A DNA stretch of 55,244 nucleotides from Streptomyces orinoci (GTDB lineage: Bacteria; Actinomycetota; Actinomycetes; Streptomycetales; Streptomycetaceae). The notes beneath the pieces were generated by a model that did not search any database, had not been told where the DNA came from, and saw only the letters and a list, made by a program, of their open reading frames with translations. The stretch is from assembly GCF_003121295.1 (NCBI RefSeq), contig NZ_PHNC01000021.1, positions 1-55,244 on the forward strand, written 5' to 3'. Numbering within the stretch: position 1 is the first letter of the stretch; the number at the start of each line of letters is the position of its first letter. Made by a program: the position numbers and the translations under genes. Below are positions 16,531 through 26,200 of the stretch, piece by piece.

Positions 16531-17518
16531 CGGCGGCCTCATGGTGCCTCCGCAGGCGTTCCAGCCCTTCCGGAGTACTGACCCGCGGGGTGTATCCCAG
16601 GTGGGTCCGGGCGGCGGTGATGTCGAACCAGTTGGCGTAGGCGGCCCCCGCCACCAGGCAGCGGTCCAGGGGTGGCCGTCCGGGGAGGCGGAGGAGGCGC
16701 CATCCGTCCTCGCAGAGCCCGGCCGCCGCGCGGGCGGCCGGGATGGGGACGGGTTGCAGGCGCGGGCTGCGGCCCAGCGCGCGGAAGAAGACGGTCAGAG
16801 TCCGGGCGAAGCCGCACGGCCTGCCCTGGGTGATGAAGTACGGCCGGCCCGCCGCCGGGGACCCGGGCCGCACCCGGTCCAGGGCCAGCAGATGGGCATG
16901 GGCGGCGTTGTCCACATAGACGGTGTCAATGCGTTTGTGACCGCCGCCCGCCAGGGGGAGGACACCGAAACGGGCGGCACGCAGCAGCCGGGGGGCGAAG
17001 TGCGGGTCGCCCGGCCCCCAGACGCAGTGCGGGCGCAGGGCGACGGTGCCCAGCTCCGGCCCATTGGCGGCCAGGACCAGGCGTTCGGCGGCCAGCTTGG
17101 TGGCGGAGTAGGGGCCGAGGGGCCGGCGCGGATAGGGCAGGGATTCATCGCCGCCGTCGATATCGGTGTTGTCGAAGACAACGCTGGGGCTGGAGGTGTG
17201 GACCAGAGTGGCGATGCCATGGCGCCGGCAGGCGTCCAGGATGTGACGGGTGCCGGTGACATTGACCTCGCGGTACGGCACCGGGTCCCCGGAGGTGCCG
17301 ACGCGGGCCGCGGTGTGCACCACCGCCTCGCAGCCGGCGGTGGCGCGGCGCACGGCGTCCGGATCGCGGATGTCGCCCAGACGCTGATCGACGCCCAGTA
17401 CGGCCAGGGGCTCGCTGAAGCGGCGGTGCAGCGACCTGACGTGGTGTCCGGCCGCGGCCAGCTGCCGGCACACGGCGCTGCCCAGAAAGCCGCTTCCCCC
17501 GGTGACCAGGACGTTCAT
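16502..17518 (-). CDS. oleD: OleD-like NAD(P)-dependent beta-keto acid reductase (extended SDR)
   Basis: This encodes 338 residues. ATG at 17518 overlaps the upstream oleB-like stop (ATGA). The Rossmann motif is GGSGFLG (7-13). The active site is HTSSPSVVF (Ser110/111), then Tyr137 and Lys141 in PYSATK. The 3-beta-hydroxysteroid dehydrogenase type C terminus ends THLGYTPRVSTPEGL. In the olefin pathway OleD reduces the 2-alkyl-3-ketoalkanoic acid made by OleA to the beta-hydroxy acid. NAD-epimerase paralogues look similar, so the assignment rests on its place beside OleB, OleC and OleA homologues. Confidence 0.85.
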   Translation of the reverse strand: MNVLVTGGSGFLGSAVCRQLAAAGHHVRSLHRRFSEPLAVLGVDQRLGDIRDPDAVRRATAGCEAVVHTAARVGTSGDPVPYREVNVTGTRHILDACRRHGIATLVHTSSPSVVFDNTDIDGGDESLPYPRRPLGPYSATKLAAERLVLAANGPELGTVALRPHCVWGPGDPHFAPRLLRAARFGVLPLAGGGHKRIDTVYVDNAAHAHLLALDRVRPGSPAAGRPYFITQGRPCGFARTLTVFFRALGRSPRLQPVPIPAARAAAGLCEDGWRLLRLPGRPPLDRCLVAGAAYANWFDITAARTHLGYTPRVSTPEGLERLRRHHEAAVRRGRRPPR

Positions 17519-18453
17519 CTGCGCTCTCCGGTGCTGTCGAGGAACTGTCGGATGGCCGGGATGAGTTGGGCGCGGGCGTCCTCCAGGACATAGTGGCCCG
17601 CCCGGGGGTAGCGCAGCACCCGGGCGTGCGGGAAGCGCCGCTGCCAGGCGTCGGCCAGGACGGGCCGGAGGACCGGGTCGCGCATGCCCCAGCCGACCAG
17701 CATGGGTTTCCGTTCCAGGGCGGGCAGCATCCGTTCGACGACGGTCAGCAGCGCCCAGCCGGGGTCGCGGCGGGTGAGCGGGACATCGCGGAGGAAGCGG
17801 GCCGGCGCGGCGCGGTCCCGCGGGCGGCGATAGGGGGCGGTGAAGGCCCGGCGGACCGGCGGGGGCAGCGGAGTGGTGACCCCCAGGCGGACGGCGCCCT
17901 GGACCCAGCCCGGGGTGTGGTGGGCGGCCAGGGTGCTGATGACGGGCAGCCGCAGCAGACGGAACCACCAGGGCGGCAGGCCCTGTTGGGGAAAGCGGAA
18001 CACGGCGGTGTTCAGCACCACCACACGGTCCACCAGCTCCGCGTTCAGGCAGGCCCAGGCCAGCGCGATGGGTCCGCCCCAGTCATGGGCCACCACCGTC
18101 CAACCATGCCGCGGCACTTGGTGTTCGCCGGTCAGATGGCGGACCAGGTCGTCGAGTGCGGCGATCTGGTATCCGGCCAGAAGGGCGGGCAGCGGCCGGG
18201 CGAGGCGGTCGGAGAGGCCCATGCCGAGCAGGTCCGGGGCGATGCACCGGTAGGCATCGCGCAGTTCCGCTATCAGATGGCGCCAGACAAAGCTCCAGGA
18301 GGGGTTGCCGTGCACCATGAGGACCGGGGGGCCGGTGCCCTCGTCCACATAGTGCTGCCGGCCCTCGGCGTGGGTGAACCACCGTGCGGTGAAGGGGTAG
18401 TCGGGCCAGTGGGAGCGGTCTGCTGCGGCTGCGTACACGGGGTGGCCTTTCAT
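17515..18453 (-). CDS. oleB: OleB-like alpha/beta hydrolase (beta-lactone decarboxylase)
   Basis: This encodes 312 residues from ATG 18453; an in-frame TTG at 18489 would run through the repeat at 18457-18477 and is less likely. The haloalkane-dehalogenase-like signature is clear: YPF then WFTHAEGRQHYVDEG, the oxyanion segment HGNPSWSFVWRHLI, nucleophile Asp124 in VAHDWGGP, acid Asp259 in MRDPVL and His287 in RAGHYVLED. An aspartate nucleophile with HGNPSWSF marks OleB, which removes CO2 from the beta-lactone made by OleC to give a cis-olefin. It is cytoplasmic and coupled to oleD downstream. Confidence 0.87.
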   Translation of the reverse strand: MKGHPVYAAAADRSHWPDYPFTARWFTHAEGRQHYVDEGTGPPVLMVHGNPSWSFVWRHLIAELRDAYRCIAPDLLGMGLSDRLARPLPALLAGYQIAALDDLVRHLTGEHQVPRHGWTVVAHDWGGPIALAWACLNAELVDRVVVLNTAVFRFPQQGLPPWWFRLLRLPVISTLAAHHTPGWVQGAVRLGVTTPLPPPVRRAFTAPYRRPRDRAAPARFLRDVPLTRRDPGWALLTVVERMLPALERKPMLVGWGMRDPVLRPVLADAWQRRFPHARVLRYPRAGHYVLEDARAQLIPAIRQFLDSTGERR

Positions 18454-18456
18454 GCG

Positions 18457-18477
18457 GTGATCAATGGCAGTGATCAA
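18457..18477 (+). promoter_or_regulatory. Direct repeat of GTGATCAA before oleB
   Basis: GTGATCAA occurs at 18457-18464 and 18470-18477 (13-base period, each containing the TGATCA palindrome), starting four bases upstream of the oleB ATG. The position and phasing suggest an operator or an RNA-level signal. A related weak inverted repeat, ATCAC / GTGAT, lies at 18554-18571 in the same divergent region. Confidence 0.4.
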
Positions 18478-18637
18478 GAGTGATGCCAACCACGCTTATC
18501 CGACGGGGAGTTCATGCCCGGCGGCCGATCGCCCCGCGCCGGGGCGTGCCCGAATCACTCATGTAGGTGATGCCGTGGTGGCGGCGCCGTCCTCATGCTC
18601 ATAAGGGTCGGCCCCCACCGCCCCGGAGGTGTCCGCC

Positions 18638-20284
18638 GTGGCCCCGCTGGCCCGTACCGTCCTGCGCGCGCTGCGGGACGCGCCCGACGGCGCCTGTCTG
18701 CGCTATCCGCGGGGGCGGCGGGAGTTCGCGACGCTCACCAATGCCCAGGCCGCCGCGCTGAGTCTGACCACGGCCGCGGCGCTGTGGCATGCCGGGATCC
18801 GGCCCGGGCACCGGGTGGCCGTGCTGACCCGGGACCCGGTGGAACTGGGCACCTGTGTGCTGACGCTGACCGGCATGGGTGCCGTGCCGGTGCTGGTCGA
18901 TGGGTCGCTGCCGGTGCGGATGATGGGACGCTGTCTGACGGCCGCGGCGCCGGACGCCCTGCTGGCCGAGCCGCTCGCCCATCTCGCCGGGCGGCTGCTG
19001 GGCTGGGGCGGGGATGCCGTGCGGCACCGTCTGGTGGCGGGAGGGCCGCTGTGGCCCGGCCGGACCCTGCGACGGCTGCGGCAATCCGCGGTCCCCTGGC
19101 GGGAGATGACCGTGATGCCGGACGAGGCCCCGGCGATGGTGGTGTTCACCTCCGGTGCGACGGGGCCGCCCAAGGGGGTCCTCTACCGGCATGGCACGGT
19201 GCAGGCTCAGCTCCGGACGCTGCCGGAGAGCCTGGCCCTGGCCGGGCGGACCGTTGTCGCCGCCTTTGTGCCGGCCGCGGTGCTCGGCCCGTTCTGCGGC
19301 GCCACCACGGTGGTCCCCCGGCTCCACCTCACTCGTCCCACCCGGGTCCGGGCCCGCGACCTGGCGCGGGCCGTGAACGGCACGGGTGCCGGGGTGCTGC
19401 TGGGCTCGCCCGCGCTGCTGGACCGTCTGGCGCGGTACTGCCTGCGTACGCTGACGCCCCTGCCGACGCTGCGGCAGGTGCTGTCCTTCGGTGCGTCCCT
19501 GCCCTATCCGGTTCTGGACCGGCTGCGGGTGTGCCTGCCCGCCGAGGCCGTGGTGGGCACTGTGTACGGGGCCACCGAGGCGCTGCCGGTGAGCATGGCC
19601 GACCACCGGGAGCTGCTGCCGCTGCGGGCGGCCACGCTCGCGGGGCGGGGCGTCTGCCTGGGCCGCCCGCTGCCGGGCGTCACGGTGCGCGTGCTGCCGC
19701 TGGACGCGGACGGTGCGGACCACCCCCACGGTACGGTTGGTGAACTCGCCGTCTCGGGGCCCAATGTCAGCCCCGCCTATCTGGATCCGGCGGACACTCT
19801 GGCGGCCAAGCCGGTGATGGCGGACGGTGTGGCCGGGCATCGCATGGGCGATGTGGGCCGGCTGGACGCACAGGGCCGTATCTGGTTCTACGGACGGCTG
19901 GCGCACCGGCTGTGTACGCCGCAGGGCCCGCTCTGCACCGAGCAGGTGGAACCGGCCCTCGATACCGTGCCCGGGGTGCGCCGCAGCGCGCTGGTGGGGG
20001 TGGGTCCGGCTGCCGCGCAACAACCGGTGCTGGTCGTGGAGTTGGAGCGCGGGGTGTCCCGGGCCGGCCGCGCGGCCGTGCGCCGGGCCATCGCGGAGGT
20101 GCTGGACGGTCTGGAGCTGCCGGTGACGGGGGCGGCGCCGGTGCTCTTCCACCGGTCGCTGCCGGTGGACCACCGCCACGCGGCGAAGATCGACCGTGCC
20201 CGGCTGGCCGGCTGGGCCGCGGCGCGGCTCAACCGGCCCTGGGCGGAAGGGAAGCCGGTGACCGCGTCACCGCGGCGCGGGTGA
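18638..20284 (+). CDS. oleC: OleC-like beta-lactone synthetase (ANL superfamily)
   Basis: This encodes 548 residues. GTG 18638 is preferred because GGAGGT at 18625-18630 lies seven bases upstream; GTG 18629 overlaps that site. The adenylation signature is FTSGATGPPKG at about 170-180, then YGATEALPV, MGDVGRLDAQGRIWFYGR and the ending PVDHRHAAKIDRARL. The HRMGD/LWF-type block and the PVD-RH-AKI block distinguish OleC from ordinary acyl-CoA ligases. OleC uses ATP to adenylate the beta-hydroxy acid and closes a cis-beta-lactone, releasing AMP. It diverges from oleBD and converges with the PKS gene, overlapping its 3' end by 18 bases. Confidence 0.88.
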   Translation: MAPLARTVLRALRDAPDGACLRYPRGRREFATLTNAQAAALSLTTAAALWHAGIRPGHRVAVLTRDPVELGTCVLTLTGMGAVPVLVDGSLPVRMMGRCLTAAAPDALLAEPLAHLAGRLLGWGGDAVRHRLVAGGPLWPGRTLRRLRQSAVPWREMTVMPDEAPAMVVFTSGATGPPKGVLYRHGTVQAQLRTLPESLALAGRTVVAAFVPAAVLGPFCGATTVVPRLHLTRPTRVRARDLARAVNGTGAGVLLGSPALLDRLARYCLRTLTPLPTLRQVLSFGASLPYPVLDRLRVCLPAEAVVGTVYGATEALPVSMADHRELLPLRAATLAGRGVCLGRPLPGVTVRVLPLDADGADHPHGTVGELAVSGPNVSPAYLDPADTLAAKPVMADGVAGHRMGDVGRLDAQGRIWFYGRLAHRLCTPQGPLCTEQVEPALDTVPGVRRSALVGVGPAAAQQPVLVVELERGVSRAGRAAVRRAIAEVLDGLELPVTGAAPVLFHRSLPVDHRHAAKIDRARLAGWAAARLNRPWAEGKPVTASPRRG

Positions 20285-23200
20285 GGCTCCGCCCTGGGCA
20301 TGGATGCCCAGGCGCTGATGGATCAGGCGGGCGAAGTGGGTCAGGGTGCGTCCGCTGCCCATGAGTTCACCGGGCGGGATATGGATGCCGAAGTATTCGC
20401 GGGCCTGCAGGATGAACTCGGCGCCCATCAGGGAGTCCACGCCGAAGTCCTCCAGGCCGCGGTCGGGGTCCAGTTCGGAGGGGTCGATATGCAGGACGCC
20501 GGCCAGGTGCCGGGCCAGGGCGTCGGTGATGGCGCGGACGGCGTCCTCGGGACTCATCGCGGCCAGGGAGCGCAGCAGTTCCTCCCGGCTCTCGTCCGCG
20601 TCCGTCATACCGGCGGCGGGGACGAGGCCGCTGTAGCGCGGGGTGGCCAGGGCGGGCAGCAGTCGGCGGGCGCGCCCCCACCGGTAGCGGCCGACGCCCG
20701 CGACATCGGTGCCGGTGGCGAGGAGGTGGCCGGCGGCGGTGAACGCCTCGGCGGAGGTGATGGGTTCAAAGCCGAGGCCGGTCATGGTGGCTCCCAGGCC
20801 GGTGCGGGCGACATAGCCGGTGTCGGCGACCGGCCCCCAGGCGAGCGCCGTGCCGGGGCGTCCGGCGCGGCGGCGGGCCCGGGTGAGGGCTTCCAGGTAG
20901 GCGTTGGCGGCGACATAGGGGGCCTGGGCGAGGTTGCCGGTGGCCGCGGTGACCGAGGAGTAGAGCAGGAACAGGTCGATTTGCCGGCCGGCGGTGAGGC
21001 GGTCCAGGACGTCGGCCCCGGCGGCCTTGGGGGCGAATACGGCGGCGAACCGCTCGTCGGTGAGGGCGGCCAGCGGTGCGTCGTCCAGGTGCATGGCGCA
21101 GTGGGCCACTCCGCGCAGCGGATGCCCGGTGGCGTCCACGGCGGCGATCACCTGGCGCATGGCGGTCTCATCGGTGACGTCGGCGGCGTGGGCGGTGGCC
21201 CGCACCCCGCGTCCGGCGAGCCGCTGGAGGACGTCCGGGGCCTCCGGGGCCTCGGCGCCCCGGCGGCTGACCAGGGCGAGGTGGCGGGCGCCGAGGTCGG
21301 CGAGCCAGTGGGCGGTGGCGGCGCCGAAGCCGCCCAGCCCGCCGGTGATCAGATAGGTGCCCTCCGGGTCCAACTCGGGTACCTGCGGGGCGGGTTCGAC
21401 CGGTACCGGTTCGTCCAGCGGGTCGAGGGCGACCACCACCTTGCCGACATGGCGGGAGTGCTGGAGCAGCCGGAATGCCTCGTCCACCCGGGCCGCGGGG
21501 TGGACGGTGTGCGGCAGCGGCCGGTACTGCCCGGTGGCCGCCCGCGCCGCGGTTTCCAGCAGCAGGCGGGGGCCGCGGACGGGGTCGAAGATGATGCTGT
21601 CGAGGTTGAAGCCGATAAAGGTGATGCTGCGGTGGAACGGGCGCAGCAGCAGCGGGTTGTTGAGGAAGATGTCGCGTTTGCCGAGTTCAATGAAGCGGCC
21701 GTTGGGGCGCAGCAGGTCCAGGCTCTGTGCGATGGCCTCGCCGCTGAGGGAGTTGATGACGATATCGACGCCCCGGCCATCGGTGAGTTGGCGTACCCGG
21801 GGGGCGAAGTCCAGGCTGCGGGAGTCCAGGACGTGTTCCACGCCGAGGGTGCGCAGCAGATCGCGTTTGGTCTCGGTGCCGGCGGTGGCGATGACGCGCA
21901 GTCCCAGGGTCCGGGCGCACTGCAGGGCGGCCAGGCCGACGGCTCCGGCTCCGCCGTGCACCAGCAGGGTTTCGCCGGGCATCGGCCTGGCTTCGTCGGC
22001 CAGGGTGCGGTGGACGGTGAGGTAGGCGACCGGGAAGGTGGCCGCCTCGGCGAATGTCATCCCGTCGGGGATGGGGCCGAGGGTGGCGGCCCTGGTCAGG
22101 GCGTGGGAGGCCAGTCCGGCGGCCATCAGTCCGCTGACCCGGTCGCCGACGGTGTATTCGGTGACTCCGGGGCCGACCGCGCTGACGACGCCTGCGGCGT
22201 CGGTGCCCAGTCCGCGGCTGAGCGGAGTGCCTTCGACGGCCTCCGGGGGCAGCAGTCCATTGGCGCGCATGGGGTCGCGGAAGTTCAGCGCCACGGCCCG
22301 TACCTCCACCACGATTTCGCCGGGGCCCGGCCGGAGGGGTGCGGTCTGCCGCCACACCAGGCGGCGGGTGAAGCCGGGGTCCCTCACCTCCAGGACGAAG
22401 GGGGTGTGTGCGGGGGCGGCGGCGGGCCGGTCGGCCGGGCGCTGGGTTTCGCGGGGGACGAACCGGCCGCCCCGGGTGAGGACGATCTCGTCCTCCTCGG
22501 TGGGGGTGAGCAGTTCGCGGGCGAGGCGGCGGGCGTCGGCGGCCGGGTCGTCGGCGGTGTGCTCCAGGGAGATCCGGCACAGGCGCAGACCGGGCTGTTC
22601 ATTGGCCAGGGTGCGGGCCGTTGCCCAGGCGGCCGCGTCCAGCGGGTGGCCGGGGCGCTCGGGGGCGGGGAAAAGGCCGGTGGGGCGGGTGACCAGCCAC
22701 ACCCGGGGGCGGGTGTGCGGGGCCCGTTCGGCGCAGGCGGCGGCCAGGGCCCGTAGCACGGCGGCGCGGCGTGTGGTGCGGGTGACGGTCTCCTCGGGGC
22801 CGACGGTCTCCTCGGGGCCGCGGGGCTCGCCCAGGAGGCAGACAATGCCCACGGCGCCGGCGGGCAGTGCGCCGGCCCAGGCGGCGGAGTCGTCGGTGGC
22901 GGCGATGATCCGGGCGGTGCCCAGCAGGCCGGCCAGCGCCTGGGCCGGCGGGTTCTCCTCGTCCGTCTCGGTGGCGAGGAGCCAGGTGGTGTCCGGTTCC
23001 GGCGTGGGGAGCGGGGGCTCGGCGGCCGGGGAGCGGTCGGCGGCGGCCAGGAGGACGGAGCAGTCGTCGGTGCCCGTCCGCACGGTGCCGGTGAAACCGC
23101 ACTCCCGCAGCAGCGGCGGCCACCGGTCGGGCGGCAGCAGCACGGTGTCGGGGCGCAGGGTGCGGTCGTCGCGCTGCCAGAACTCCTCGGTGCCGCCGAG

Positions 23201-26200
23201 GAGGAGGGCCTGGTGCCAGGTGTCGTGTTCTTCGGTGGCGAGCAGGAGTCCGCCGGGGGCGAGCAGGGTGCGCGCCTGGCGCAGCGCCTGGGCCAGGTCG
23301 GCGGCGGTGTGCAGGGTGCCGTCGGCGACGACCAGGTCGAAGGCGCCGTCGCCGAGGCCCTGGGTGGTGGGTTCGGCGTTCCGGTCGAGCGTGCGGTACT
23401 CGGTGAAGTCATGGTCGGTAAACCGGTGTTGGGCCGCGACCAGGGCGCTTTCGGAGGTGTCGGTGCAGATGTAGCGGGTGCGGTCGGCGGGGAGCAGGGG
23501 CAGCAGGGCGGCGGTGAGGGCGTGGGGTGCGGCACCGAGTTCCAGCACGCGCAGGGGCCGGTCTCCGGGCCAGCGGCGGACGATCTCGGCGAGCAGGGTC
23601 TGGGCGACCCGGTGGGCGAAGCGGCGGATGGGCGCGGCGGCGTACATCTGCTCATAGGTGGTGGCGCCGGTGTCCAGGAGTTCCTGGTTGCCCGGGGTGT
23701 CGCGCAGGGTCGCGGGCAGCCGGCGCAGCCGGGCGTTGAGCTGGAGGCTCTCGGCGGCGAAGGCCGGATGGTCCTCGATCAGGGCCCTGAGGAGCTGTTG
23801 CGGGCGGGGTGCGGTGCCGGTGAGCTGCCAGCGGTCCTCGTCGGCGGGCCGGGCCAGCTGGTGCCGGGCGAGGAGCGGGAGCATCAGCCGTACCAGCCGC
23901 CGGTGGCGGGGCTGGAGCCCGCCGTTGAGGAGGTCGGGCAGGGCAAAGGGGGCTGCCGGGTGGTCGAGCAGTCCGGCCAGGGCCGCGGCCCAGCAGTGGG
24001 CGGCGGTTTCCCCGGCGGCGGCCCGGAAGCGGTCGTGGCCGCTGTCCCGCAGGGCGTGGTGCAGCCGCTCGATCCGGTCGCGGACGGCGCCCGCCAGCCC
24101 GGCCGGAGGCGGCAGGGGTGTGGGGGCGGCCGGGGTGCCGGGGTGCGGGGCGGCGCGCAGGACGGTGTGCTGGACGGTCAGCGGGGTCCGGTCGGTGTTG
24201 TATGCGCGCCGGGTGCGGAACCCCTCGATTTCGGCGGTGACGGTGCCGTCGGCGTCGGCGTAGGTGACGTCCCAGCAGAACTCGGTCTCGGTGAAGCTGC
24301 GTTGGCGCAGGTGGACGACGCCGGCCGGGGAGGGCGTGCGCCATACCCGTACCGAGTCGAAGGTTGACGGCAGATAGGCACGGCCGGCCCGCATCTGCTC
24401 CTCCACCAGGGCGACGGTGGCCTGGAAGGGGCCGTCGAGCAGCACCGGGTGCACGGTGTAGGCGTCGTGGGTGTGCTCATTGCGGTAGTCGGCCAGCAAC
24501 TCCTCGTCGCCGACGCTTAGTTGGCTCAGCAGCTGGAAGGCGGGGCCGACCTGGAGGCCGACGCTGTGGCAGATGGTGTAGAAGTCCGGGCCGCTGACGG
24601 TGCGGGGGCAGCGCGCGCGGATTGCCCGGGGGTCGATGGGCGCGGGGGCGGTGCCGAGCAGGGTGCGGGCCTGGGCGCGGACGACGGGGTGGCAGGCGGT
24701 GCCCCGGCCCTCGCTGCTGCTGATGGTCACCACGCCGTCTTCTGTGGTGACGGCGGTCTGCAGCCGGGCGGTGCCGGGGTCGGGCCAGCTGACCGGCAGC
24801 GGGCTGGCGATGCCCAGGTGCCGGACCTCCACCGGCCGGTCCAGGGCCCGCCGGCCGGCCGACAGCGCCATCTCGACATAGGCCGCGGCGGGCATGAGCA
24901 CGGATCCGGCGATGCGGTGGTCGCCCATCCAGGGCACCAGTTGGGGCTCGATGGCGCCCTCCCACACCGGGTGCGGTCCCGGGAGGCGTTCGCCGAGCAG
25001 GGGGTGGTCGAGCAGTCCGGTGCCGCTGGTGCGCAGCACCAGGTCCTGGGGAGCGCCGAGCCAGTGGCGTTCGCGCTGCCAGGGGTAGGCGGGGAGTTCG
25101 GCCACCCGGCCGGGGCGGGGGAAATGCGCCTGCCGGTCCATGGCCGCCCCGGCGGCGATCAGGGCGGCGACGGCGGCGGCGGTGTCGCGGGGGCCGTCGC
25201 CCTGGCGGTGCAGGGTGGGGACGTGGGTGGCGTCGGTGCGTTGCAGATAGGGGCGCAGCACCGGGTGCGGGCCGATCTCGGCGAGGATGCCGGCGTGGTC
25301 GGCGACAAGGCGGGTGACGGCCTGGTGGAAGCGCACCGGTTGGCGGACGTTGCGCCACCAGTAGCCGGCGGTCAGGGCCTCGCCGGGCAGTGCCGTGCCG
25401 GTGACGGTGGAGAGGAAGGGGATCCGGGTGGTGGTGGGTTCCAGCCCGGCCAGTGCGGTGCGCAGCGGGGCCTCGACGGGGTCCATGGCAAAGGTGTGGA
25501 AGGCGTAGTCCAGGTCGAGTTCCTGGAAGAAGATGTCGCGGGCCTTCAGCTGTGCGCCGAGGGCGGCCAGTGCTTCCGCGCTGCCCGCGATGGTGACATC
25601 GCGGTCGCTGTTGACGCCGGCGATCTCCAACTCTCCCGTGTAGGGCAGGAGTTCTTCGCGGGCCGCGGCTTCGGGCAGGCCGACGGCGGCCATCCGTCCG
25701 GTGCCCGCGGTGGGGCCCTGGGTGCGGCTGCGTTCGGCGATCACCCGGGCGGCCTGCTCCAGGGTCAGGGCCCCGGCAAGGTGGGCGGCGGCCACTTCGC
25801 CGACGCTGTGCCCGGCCACGGCTACGGGGCGCAGTCCATGCGCCGCCAGTACGGCCGCCAGCCCCACCTGCACCGCGAACAGGGCGGGCTGGGCGACCTC
25901 GGTGCGCCGCCAGCGGGCCGCTTCCGGCTCGGCCAGTTCCTTGGCCACCGACCAGCCCAGGTGCCGGGCGAGCGCGGCGTCAACCTCTTCGAGGGCCGTA
26001 CGGAAGGCGGGATCGGCGGCCGGCAAGCCGACGGCCATGCCGGGCCATTGGGAGGCGTTGCCGGAGAACACATAGGCCACGGTGTCCCGTTGGGCCTTGC
26101 GGGCCCTGGCGCCATGGGTGGGTTCGCCCGCGAAGAGCCGCTCCAGCCGGTCGGCGGCCTGCCGGGGGCTGTCGGCCAGGACGGCGGCGCGGTGCGGGTG

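Noticed and set aside
16502..17518. OleD as an ordinary sugar epimerase or 3-beta-HSD
   Set aside because: Possible on motifs alone, but coupling to OleB and presence of OleC and OleA homologues makes the olefin-pathway role more likely.
20300..22756. 818-codon open frame on the plus strand
   Set aside because: Antisense shadow of the KR, ER and ACP region of the PKS.
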